Shown here piece by piece: positions 30,301 through 36,065 of a DNA stretch of 64,000 bases. Numbering within the stretch: the stretch's first letter is position 1; the number at the start of each line of letters is the position of its first letter. The DNA comes from Symsagittifera roscoffensis. Lineage: Eukaryota > Xenacoelomorpha > Acoela > Convolutidae. The stretch lies in assembly GCF_963678635.1 (NCBI RefSeq), contig NC_087067.1, forward strand, positions 59,444,594 through 59,508,593. Reading direction: 5' to 3'. Below the pieces are notes generated by a model. It did no database searches and was not told the DNA's origin. It saw only the letters and a program-made list of their open reading frames with translations. Both the position numbers and the translations under genes were made by a program.

Positions 30301-31270
30301 GCTAATTGTGGATTTTTGTCAAATTTGGGCGTGTAATTACCAAAAATTATGGTTTTGTAGAATCAGCTTCATTAACTTTTGATTAGAGTCTTCTGTTATC
30401 TCAAAACGAGTTCAGTCTACATTAGCACTTGCTGGTCCTCATTTTGAACATCAAAGAATCAAGTGAAAGTGTTAAGTATGGAAAAAAAAGGCATAGGACA
30501 AAACGTCATCTGGGGGGCAAGTTAGTATAGGACGCGTTGGCATAGGGCCAATTGACTTGAGGCAAATAGTCCTGACTTCCCAATTACGAATTCAAAAATG
30601 GCGCAAAAAACGTGATGAGTTTTAGTTTTGAAAGTGAATTTCATTTTTCAGGTTTCCCAGTGAAATAAAATAATTAGTTTGGCAAGTGGGGGTATTTAAA
30701 AGTGCCGAAAAGGAAAATTTCGAGAATTGAACCGTTTTTGTAATACTTTAGCTCGTTTTTAATCTACTGGATTCAATATCGGGTTTGCTTGAGATTTGGA
30801 GCACTTATTGGGAGAAATAATTGCTTTAGTTATTGTTAACTTGCAATAATTTAGGAGAAGCACCTCAGGCTTTGATTAGTTTCTAAAAGATTCAAAGAAA
30901 TTCTCAGATTTAAGAAAAAGTAGTCTTGATTTTTTCTATATAAATGACACGAAGTTTAGAGCACCAATTGAGAGACAAGTCTATTAAATGCCGTTGTAAT
31001 TGTTGATTTCAAATTGACTCTTACCAACTGGCTGTTGGCTATGTTTAAGCAAAGAAAGTTGATAAGTATCTGGCCTGAAACTAAATTTATAACTATAAAT
31101 TGAGGACTGTATTCCAGGAACAATGGACAAAGAGGACTTCAGAAGGGAGTCGAACATTATGAAGAAGCTGCAACACAAGAACCTAGTGGCTCTCTACGGA
31201 GTGTGCATAGAGGCTCTGCTGATTGTGACAGAACTGGCCAAGCATGGAAATCTCCTAGAATTCTTCAAAA
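15053..31270 (+). CDS. Src-family non-receptor tyrosine kinase, split gene, 3' part missing
   Basis: Cytoplasmic, membrane-anchored tyrosine kinase of the Src family. The exons encode, in order, an N-terminal MGSCLSK signal (Gly2 for myristate, Cys4 for palmitate), a long low-complexity unique region, an SH3 domain split over two exons ([18 protein letters not shown], then KGDLLEAE to YIPSNYVE), an SH2 domain with [10 protein letters not shown], and the kinase N-lobe (GSGQFGEV glycine loop, EVAIK lysine, Glu of the alpha-C helix in [10 protein letters not shown], hinge [14 protein letters not shown]). Catalytic-loop and DFG exons are absent between 31271 and 64000. Splice phases agree at every border that I could test (0, 1, 2, 2, 1). 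Five tandem copies of the exon for the SH3 start are present. The gene is either completed beyond the window or disrupted. Confidence 0.9.
15323..17267 (+). other. intron 1 of the Src-type gene
   Basis: About 1.9 kb, AT-rich and T-rich, with no conserved ORF or recognisable element. Bounded by GTAAGT at 15323 and TTTAG at 17267. Confidence 0.7.
17268..17418 (+). CDS. Src-type gene, exon 2 (unique region)
   Basis: The frame follows exon 1 at phase 0 and reads (Q)[14 protein letters not shown] and on through [17 protein letters not shown] to ATATQ. The acceptor is TTTAGCAG, a NAGNAG site that could include or skip one Gln. The end is uncertain. In the four later partial copies the tail reads CGACAAG then GTTCGC, a phase-1 donor that fits exon 3. 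Here the matching bases are CGATAAAG then TTTGC: an in-frame TAA lies just before the splice point and the G at the exon end is changed. A weaker donor GTGCAA (17392) in the same exon would also give phase 1 and avoid the stop. Confidence 0.65.
17381..18773 (+). repeat. tandem unit 1 of the SH3-exon array (1393 bp)
   Basis: Runs from CACTATCAAC inside exon 2 to the truncated hAT MITE ending GAAAAAT. It holds exon 3 copy 1 (17740-17942), a fold-back element (about 18070-18250) and the left part of the MITE (from 18464). This is the unit continuous with authentic exon 2, hence the original left end of the array. Confidence 0.85.
17740..17942 (+). CDS. exon 3 copy 1 (SH3 start), damaged
   Basis: Same layout as the intact copies: acceptor TTATTCAG, then GAACAACGGGG. 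One extra A in the codons after KFD (TTTGACTAACAC) makes a TAA and shifts the frame in the first SH3 strand. The donor is GTGACT instead of GTGAGT. If spliced in, it would truncate the kinase before its SH3 domain. Probably a dead copy or a poison exon. Confidence 0.75.
19133..19334 (+). CDS. exon 3 copy 2 (SH3 start), intact
   Basis: 202 nt between TTATTCAG and the donor GTGAGT, open in the frame that continues into exon 4 (AA|G). Encodes [14 protein letters not shown] and on through [13 protein letters not shown] to the SH3 first strand [20 protein letters not shown]. Differs from the other copies by AGETVHG and PSRT, with no change in the SH3 part. Confidence 0.8.
19463..19643. mobile_element. 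fold-back MITE-like element, about 181 bp
   Basis: 21-bp imperfect terminal inverted repeats: GGATCAAATTAACATCCTCCC at the left and GGGAGGATGTTAACTTGGTCC at the right, with two mismatches. Related copies sit at the same place in every array unit (about 18070, 20864, 22278 and 23673), so the element was present before the array amplified. A diverged relative of its core lies at about 26560-26710. The superfamily is not clear. Confidence 0.6.
20172..21587 (+). repeat. tandem unit 3 of the SH3-exon array (1416 bp)
   Basis: Contains exon 3 copy 3 (20531-20732), the fold-back element (about 20864-21060, with an expanded G-run) and a truncated hAT MITE (from 21277). Confidence 0.85.
20531..20732 (+). 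CDS. exon 3 copy 3 (SH3 start), intact
   Basis: 202 nt, open, acceptor TTATTCAG and donor GTGAGT. The SH3 strand ends DDDLPIK instead of DDDLPFK: a Phe to Ile change at a position that is usually hydrophobic in Src SH3 domains. Otherwise close to copy 2. Confidence 0.8.
21588..22985 (+). repeat. tandem unit 4 of the SH3-exon array (1398 bp)
   Basis: Contains exon 3 copy 4 (21947-22148), the fold-back element (about 22278-22460) and a truncated hAT MITE (from 22676). It shares small differences with unit 2 in the fold-back region, which suggests that these two are the nearest relatives. Confidence 0.85.
21947..22148 (+). CDS. exon 3 copy 4 (SH3 start), intact
   Basis: 202 nt, open, acceptor TTATTCAG and donor GTGAGT. 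The linker differs most here ([12 protein letters not shown] where the others read [12 protein letters not shown]). The SH3 strand is the common form. Confidence 0.8.
22986..24325 (+). repeat. tandem unit 5 of the SH3-exon array (1340 bp), last unit
   Basis: Contains exon 3 copy 5 (23344-23545), a fold-back element with a long G-run, and the MITE. Here the MITE continues past the duplication end-point (about 24325) to its natural terminus. The unit lacks about 50 bp between the fold-back element and GTTTGCGTC that the others have. Confidence 0.85.
23344..23545 (+). CDS. exon 3 copy 5 (SH3 start), intact, nearest to exon 4
   Basis: 202 nt, open, donor GTGAGT. It carries SGATG and an SH3 strand ending TDDEPPFK, where Leu is replaced by Pro beside a new Glu in the region of the RT loop and following strand. 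It is the copy closest to exon 4 (26386) and so is a likely default choice for splicing, despite the unusual Pro. Confidence 0.8.
24011..24414. mobile_element. complete hAT-type MITE, 404 bp, with 8-bp target duplication
   Basis: Ends CAGGGGCGG (left) and CCGCACCTG (right) form short terminal inverted repeats, flanked by ATCTTGGG on both sides (24003-24010 and 24415-24422). An 8-bp target duplication with CAG...CTG ends is the hAT signature. No transposase. Left-end fragments of the same insertion occur at 18464-18775, 19862-20173, 21277-21589 and 22676-22987, each cut at the same internal point where the next array unit begins. Confidence 0.85.
24950..26110. repeat. dispersed element with about six degenerate 150-170 bp subrepeats
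   Basis: Repeated phrases include GCCTCCAATTTTGA, TTTTCGAGATATGACG, CCCAACCCTGTAGTTGGG and a following TGTCAGAGTACTCT, recurring about every 150-170 bp from about 25130 to 26100. A second, shorter copy including the leader (GTTTAAGCTATATCGTATAT) is at 32667-33140 in the same orientation. No coding capacity. Confidence 0.7.
26386..26514 (+). CDS. Src-type gene, exon 4 (second half of SH3)
   Basis: Acceptor TTTTACAG, donor GTGAGT at 26515; 129 nt, phases 2 to 2. Encodes [19 protein letters not shown] and on to [19 protein letters not shown]. Trp of the peptide-binding face and the ALYDY-partner motif IPSNYVE are present, so the joined SH3 should be able to bind proline-rich ligands. Confidence 0.9.
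26515..27286 (+). other. intron of the Src-type gene with a diverged repeat
   Basis: Contains a diverged relative of the fold-back core (about 26560-26710, with GATTGGCT and a run of C). Remainder unremarkable. Confidence 0.5.
27287..27741 (+). CDS. Src-type gene, exon 5 (SH2, linker, kinase glycine loop)
   Basis: Acceptor GCTTAG, donor GTATGG at 27742; 455 nt, phase 2 in and 1 out. Starts [12 protein letters not shown], the SH2 entry helix, then [10 protein letters not shown] with the phosphotyrosine-binding Arg, and [11 protein letters not shown]. The SH2-kinase linker is followed by [18 protein letters not shown], the glycine loop GSGQFGEV and the catalytic lysine in EVAIKTLKQ. It is unusual that one exon spans SH2, linker and kinase start, where vertebrate SRC genes use several. 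Confidence 0.92.
27816..28306. repeat. tandem duplication of about 246 bp
   Basis: Two near-identical adjacent copies, 27816-28061 and 28062-28306, both starting TGCTGAGAGAGATC and containing ATATCGTCGGTTTT. They differ by a few bases only, so the duplication is recent. Intronic and non-coding. Confidence 0.85.
28857..30579. mobile_element. decayed MULE (Mutator-like) DNA transposon
   Basis: Long, imperfect terminal inverted repeats of about 60 bp: left ATTTGCCTCAATTCAACTTG from about 28870, right the reverse complement of ATTTGCCTCAAGTCAATTGG ending at about 30566, with the similarity continuing to a GCCCC-rich end at the same distance. Both ends are flanked by CCAATTA (28850-28856 and 30580-30586), a candidate target duplication (7 bp seen; 8-10 bp is usual). 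A MULE transposase remnant lies inside on the minus strand. Confidence 0.7.
29511..29955 (-). pseudogene. MULE transposase remnant
   Basis: The minus-strand frame reads [20 protein letters not shown], then [32 protein letters not shown] and [15 protein letters not shown]. This order (WxCDGTFK, the YALLPNKTE block, DFE, CxFHxxQA) is that of the MULE DDE transposase core. The frame then shifts near 29535 (similarity goes on as [16 protein letters not shown] in another frame) and soon stops. The start and the zinc-finger part are missing, so it cannot be functional. Confidence 0.8.
31118..31270 (+). CDS. Src-type gene, exon 6 (alpha-C helix to hinge of kinase)
   Basis: Acceptor TATTCCAG, donor GTGAGT at 31271; 153 nt, phase 1 in and 1 out. 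Encodes [20 protein letters not shown], then [20 protein letters not shown] and HGNLLEFFK. The Glu of RRES is the expected salt-bridge partner of the VAIK lysine, and the gatekeeper region is VTE. This is the last kinase exon in the window. Confidence 0.9.
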
Positions 31271-32666
31271 GTGAGTAGAATCAACTTTTTTTAGAGTAGG
31301 ATAACTAAAACTATAATAGTATTTGATTTGAATTTAGTAGTATTTGAATTTATATCACAATCGGGCTGATGTGTGTTGCAAGCATACCAGCAGAGGGTAG
31401 GACTATATATGAAAATTAGAGACGGTTTTTGCAGCAGAGCGCGCCCACTGGCTACCTCAAACTTTTTGTTCGTAGTTGTCACTTGTAAAAGTGAGTGACC
31501 CAGTTGTCCCTTAAAGTTTTTTTTCAAGTGAAATCTGGTGTCTTAAAAATTATTAGTTTGAAATCGTTTGTTTTATCCTATCCTATTAACGCCTTCTTAG
31601 TCGAGATTGGGAATCCTAAAAAATATCGTCTTTGAATGTTTCTTGGAGGATGGATGAGAGACGAACATTCTTATTACCACGGAAGTGCCTCCAGTTTGCT
31701 CAAACTGAATTAATTTTTTTTATCAAAAGGTTTGGCTTTTTTGATACCATTGAACGTAATGAAGAAACCTATGCAGTGCGTTTATTTTCTTCTTAGTTTT
31801 TTAAAATTATTTTGTGTTTCGATTTTTGGATATTTACACTAGCGAGCTTGCGCGCGTTAGTATATTAGTTTGAAATTGTTTTTGACTGGCAAATAAAAAG
31901 TTTCGTTAAAATACTTATATGGTGGCACTTTTTGTTATAATCACGATCTGTAGCATTTGAAATTTCATCGCATCTGTTCTGCTTTATTTGTGGCTAGTGT
32001 TTGCGATTTGTTTAATGTCCGTAGCTGAGTGGTTAGTGCGTACGATGCATAATCTCCAGGCCAAGAAGATGCGTGAGAAGCATGATCCGAGACGTAGCCG
32101 AACTTTACTACTTCGAGGCTTAATTCTACTTTTTCTTATTGCAATTTATAGAGCTGCCTTTTGTCGTGTTCTCGCTCGTGTTTGCGATGCACAGCTTCGA
32201 CTCTGTGTTTTCATGAGTTGAGTTCTGTTCCATTTTAAAAGGAAAGCAATCTCCGCTCTCGAACAGCCAAAATGTAGAACTCGCGAAATTTTGATCGACT
32301 TCTAGTTTCAAAAGTGGATTTTAACTTCTAGATTTCCCGACGAAATAGAAAATTTTACCTTTTGATTTTTAACTTTTTTTTGTTTTACAACTTTTCGTGG
32401 TTTGTCTTCAAATTTTTCAAGCTGAATTCAATTCTATTTGCTCAACAGAAGGCAAATTATTTCCTTTCACCCAGTTGTTAAGAGTGGATGAACGTATTTC
32501 AGACTCTTATAAAAGTCGCGATTTTTTTCCGTTTTTTTTTCAAAGCAAAAGTCATAAAATTTGTTCAGCTTCTAATCTTTTTCTGTTATATTTATATATA
32601 TATATATCAAATTTATATATTTATTCAAATATATAATTATTTATTTATTTATTTATTTAAAGGAAA
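31271..32666 (+). other. intronic or intergenic, no gene seen
   Basis: No conserved coding sequence. A stretch at about 32020-32100 (TAGCTGAGTGG and following) looks like a tRNA box A but lacks a proper box B and a foldable cloverleaf. A TA/TTTA microsatellite lies at about 32590-32660. Confidence 0.5.
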
Positions 32667-33165
32667 TGAGGGCTTCACCATCTCGTCTTGTTTAAATTTT
32701 CTCAATGTATTATTTTTCCATGTTTAACAGAAGAATTTTTTCAAGTTTAAGCTATATCGTATATTGCAATAGTTGAGATTTTTCGATTTTCTAGTTTGAA
32801 TTCAGTGAATATTCCACGAAATTTGAATTTAGCAGCCTAATATTTGGATGCTGTCAGGGTTTCACCAGGTGTTCAAATTATGGCCTCCATATAATAGTTA
32901 CCAAATCTTTGTAGTTTTCGAGGATTTCTAGAAAACAACTTTCTAGAAAACAACTTTAAGAGATATTTCTAGAAAACAAAAAATATGAATTTCTCATTTC
33001 TGTAAATGGGTACTGACAAGGTACTCCCAGGGGTTGCGAATCTTGTCTCCAAATCTCACTTCTCAAATCTTTGTAGCTTTCGAGATCTGACGTTTTTTAT
33101 TATTTTTCAAAATTTTCAAAAAAAACTCAGATTTAAAACAAATCAAAAACGACAACAACCACCAG

Positions 33166-33242
33166 CAATGGAACCTCGTCTAGCTCTGCGTTCTATAGAG
33201 AACCTCCAGAACTCTTCTGCTGCTCGACAGCTCTGTGATTAA
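33166..33242 (+). CDS. candidate alternative last exon with poly(A) signal
   Basis: After ACCACCAG, a frame compatible with exon 6 (phase 1) reads 25 residues, TMEPRLALRSIENLQNSSAA and on to RQLCD, then TAA. A canonical AATAAA follows at 33254-33259 with a GT-rich element after it. If joined to exon 6, it would give an SH3-SH2 protein with half a kinase domain. The polypyrimidine tract is poor, so this is a weak proposal. It could instead be an unrelated 3' end. Confidence 0.25.
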
Positions 33243-33253
33243 ATGTTTTTGTA

Positions 33254-33259
33254 AATAAA
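33254..33259 (+). promoter_or_regulatory. AATAAA polyadenylation signal
   Basis: Canonical hexamer on the plus strand, followed by GGTTGTTTGGT, a GT-rich downstream element. It lies 12 nt after the TAA of the candidate last exon. Confidence 0.35.
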
Positions 33260-33479
33260 GGTTGTTTGGTATTGACTTTGTTTTATGTAATTGATTTCTT
33301 CAATTTCATTTTAATTATGAGAATAGATGAGAGGATCAGGATAAACCATTGAAAAACAATTAGAACTTAATTTGGTGCTCCGAACTCGCACACATGTTAA
33401 AAAATTAGATAATTTTTTGCACACATTCGGAAAAACACTAGAAAACTGTACACAAGTAAAAAGTTACCTAATCGATATT

Positions 33480-33960
33480 GCATCTTGTACACACTTTTAG
33501 CACTTTGTAGAAAAAATTGAAACACTTTTTGCATTTTGTCGAAAAAAGTGAAGCACTTTTCGCATTTTGTCGAAAAAAGTAAAACACTTCGCATTTTGTC
33601 GAAAAAAGTAAAACACTTTTCGCATTTTGTCGAAAAATTTGAAACACTTTTCGCATTTTATCGAAAAAATTGAAACACTTTTCGCGTTTTATCGAAAAAA
33701 GTAAAGCATTTTGACGAAAAAATTGAAACACTTTTCGCCTTTTATGGAATAAAGTAAAACACTTTTCGCATTTTGTCGAAAAAAGTAAAAACACTTTTCG
33801 CATTTTGTCGAAAAAATTGAAACACTTTTCGCGTTTTAGCGAAAAAAGTGAAAACTATTCGCATCTTCTCAAAAAATTTGAAACACTTTTCGCATTTTGT
33901 TAAAAAAATTGAAACACTTTTTACAACTTGTTAAAAAAAATGAAATGTTTTTTGCAACTT
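33480..33960. repeat. minisatellite, units of about 30-36 bp
   Basis: About 14 imperfect copies of a unit like CACTTTTCGCATTTTGTCG plus an A-run and GTGAAA, with variation of the A-run length. Long open frames on the minus strand (repeats of CEKCF and FSTK type) result from the repeat and are not genes. Confidence 0.85.
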
Positions 33961-34222
33961 CTTGAAAGTCAAAAGAAATATTACATCTTTCTTTCATGTT
34001 TGAAAAACTTTTTGCAAGTTTTTTGACAACGGTGATTTTTTTTGGTAATTTTTGGTAATTTCCTAAACATATGAGAGAAAATAGATGGATTATCAAAATT
34101 TTTTTTAAAAAAAAATTGACATGATCACTATTTACAAATCCATAACCATCAAAAAAACAGTCAATTATTTTTAACAAATCATGTTCATATTTTGAGTTTT
34201 GTACTTGACGAACTATTTCCAG

Positions 34223-34412
34223 AAAAGCTGAACCAATAGTTTGTGTGGAAGCTAGTTTCTGGTTAGACAACAAGGTGAGACACCAGCTGAACAGTCTGGA
34301 CAAAATCTTCAAGGACAGAGTGGGAGGGGAGAAAACGGAGGCCATACAGCGCATGTACAAGCAGATCACTCAGGAGAGAATGGCCATAGCTGCGGAGATA
34401 CGAAAGACTGAG
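34223..34412 (+). CDS. exon of an unidentified gene, helical/charged segment
   Basis: Acceptor ATTTCCAG ends at 34222 and a possible donor GTTATT begins at 34413. The open frame reads KAEPIVCVEASFWLDNKVRH, then QLNSLDKIFKDRVGGEKTEA and IQRMYKQITQERMAIAAEIRKTE. GC-rich codons and the amphipathic, charged pattern suggest a true coding exon forming helices, perhaps coiled coil. It does not belong to a kinase C-lobe, and I do not recognise the family. A pyrimidine tract plus AG (TTTTTCTGTTTCCTCTAG) follows within 22 nt, right at the border of the SAM array, as if the next exon had been replaced. Confidence 0.5.
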
Positions 34413-34534
34413 GTTATTTTTCTGTTTCCTCTAGGAGGAGGTTTCATTGAAATCTTGTTCGCCTCGTAAAGGCACTCCTCTCGAGCTGTGGTAGTTCTTG
34501 GTTAGTATTTTTGCTTTTTTCTTGGTTTTTTTGC

Positions 34535-35344
34535 TTAGTTTCTGTTCGAGAAGTCAGAAGTCAGCTGTTCCCTCGAGTCAGAAGTCCCCACTGTTGATGT
34601 TGTTTTGAATTCCAACTGATTATGCTCGCTACCCCCTGTACTGCAATCAAAACTGGACATTCGTTGCTGTAATTTGGGCGTCCTTCTTCTACTGGTAAAT
34701 TGGTTACTGGCAGAATTGGCAATTTTTAAGTCAATGTTTCTACTTTCGATTCTTTTGCAGTGAACACGTTGTATGCAGTGAAGAACGTTGAGGATTTTGT
34801 CTTGTGGTATTTTTAACCTCTCTTCATAGATGCTGGCCAGATCTTGAGCACAATAGATCTCCCCCAGATCCGAGTCATTCCCACTGTCTGAGGTTTTATC
34901 CGGAGTTCTTTCTCCACTTTTCGCTTTCAGGGTAACTGGAAAAGTTAATAACTTTGCTGGTGTGACTCCGTCGTTTGCCAGTTCTCTTAGGACGATGTTA
35001 TAAACGTCGGCTGAGTCATCTGATTCTTGAATCGCAACTGATACTTTTTGTTCCTGGAGACAACTATTGAAAGTCGAGGCACTATTGATGGATCCGTCTG
35101 TTTGCCAGTAATTCGGATCCATAGAAAAATAAACATGGGCAGCATTTTCGGCATGTTTTAAACTGTTGACACTTGATAAAATTTCGGCTTTGACGATAGG
35201 AATTGTGATTCCCATCAAGTCAAGATCATTTTCTCTTAGCTGCTTGCACAGCTCGAAATCATCATAGCCGTTATCAATGAATAGCTGTGTATACTGTTTA
35301 AACCCGAGAGAGCTCAGCCATTGCTCTATTCTCATTACACTCAT
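34535..35344 (-). CDS. SAM-domain protein, module 1 (intact frame)
   Basis: 269-codon frame with a SAM domain at residues about 5-65: IEQWLSSLGFKQYTQLFIDN, then GYDDFELCKQLRENDLDLMG and an end helix. The DNGYDD..E.CKQ..E.DLD pattern is that of SASH1/SAMD5-type SAM domains, which mediate protein-protein contacts in signalling scaffolds. The rest is polar, with a Ser/Thr-Pro-rich acidic part (ERTPDKTSDSGNDSD), a helical segment (LASIYEERLKIPQDKI) and a basic part (TSRRRTPKLQQRM). This copy lacks about 110 bp near its end that all later modules with this part keep, which fuses HNQLE to TTSTVGTSDSREQL in frame. The start could be internal to a longer spliced gene, as an AG precedes it by 9 nt. 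Confidence 0.75.
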   Translation of the reverse strand: MSVMRIEQWLSSLGFKQYTQLFIDNGYDDFELCKQLRENDLDLMGITIPIVKAEILSSVNSLKHAENAAHVYFSMDPNYWQTDGSINSASTFNSCLQEQKVSVAIQESDDSADVYNIVLRELANDGVTPAKLLTFPVTLKAKSGERTPDKTSDSGNDSDLGEIYCAQDLASIYEERLKIPQDKILNVLHCIQRVHCKRIESRNIDLKIANSASNQFTSRRRTPKLQQRMSSFDCSTGGSEHNQLEFKTTSTVGTSDSREQLTSDFSNRN

Positions 35345-35860
35345 GAAAACTGTCTATCTAATAAGTTTATCACAACAATTAGGCTAAAAGCCAATTTGGA
35401 TGCTCGCATGTGGGAGTGTTGTGACGAGGTGATCCCTGCATGAACTGCTGCTGCTGTTGTATATTCATTTGGTCCCCGTGGTGGTGCTGCTGGTCATTGA
35501 CACTGTCTAATCTCATACCCTCCAAGAAAACGTTCATGTGGGAATCAAAAACAGGAATTCGACTATCATGCTCGTAATACCAAATAGCCTAATTGTTGTG
35601 ATAAACTTATTAAATAGTATTTGTTCAAATTTACCGCTTGTGCGTTTTCATATCATATACATATCATATTATTGAGGTTTTTGCTCGTAATATGGCCCAA
35701 TGCTTTTGACCTGAATAGGAAAAAAAATTTCTTCGGATTTGATCTAACCATGCTCAATCGACCCAGCAATCTGACGGTCACGATAATATCTTGTGCATTT
35801 GGCAGTAGGAATCTGTCGTAGATGATCTTGAGTGCGTTCACTTCGTATCTGGTTTCTCAC

Positions 35861-36065
35861 TGGTTCGAGAAGTTGGATGCTCGCATGTGGGAGTGTTGTG
35901 ACGAGGTGATCCCTGCATGAACTGCTGCTGCTGTTGTATGTTCATTTGGTCCCAGTGGTGGTGCTGCTGCTCATTGACACTGTCGAATCTCATACCCTCC
36001 GAGAAAACGTTCATGTGGGAATCCAAAACAGGAATTCGACTATCATGCTCGTAATACCAAATAGA
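35861..36065 (-). CDS. representative Q/H-rich candidate exon of the 478-bp unit
   Basis: On the minus strand, acceptor CAGTTAG is followed by an open frame IWYYEHDSRI, then MNVFSEGMRFDSVNEQQHHH, WDQMNIQQQQQFMQGS and on to a donor CA|GTGAGA. Exon length 205 nt. Acceptor, frame and donor recur in many units, so this looks like a tandemly repeated exon of the SAM gene or its relict. The Gln/His-rich segment is low-complexity. In some units a GTGAGA to GTGGGA change removes the donor, and the length of a G-run before GATCCC sets the downstream frame. Expression is unproved. Confidence 0.35.

Noticed and set aside
32010-32105. tRNA or tRNA-derived SINE (TAGCTGAGTGGTTAGTGC)
   Set aside because: Box A is good, but there is no GGTTCGANTCC box B and I could not fold a cloverleaf. 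At most a remote SINE relic.
33397-33803. Minus-strand Phe/Lys/Ser-rich repeat protein
   Set aside because: Produced by the minisatellite; the frame changes with the A-run length and there is no other evidence for coding.
34223-34412. Further kinase exon of the Src-type gene
   Set aside because: None of the C-lobe motifs (HRD, DFG, APE) is present, and the charged helical pattern fits no part of a kinase domain.
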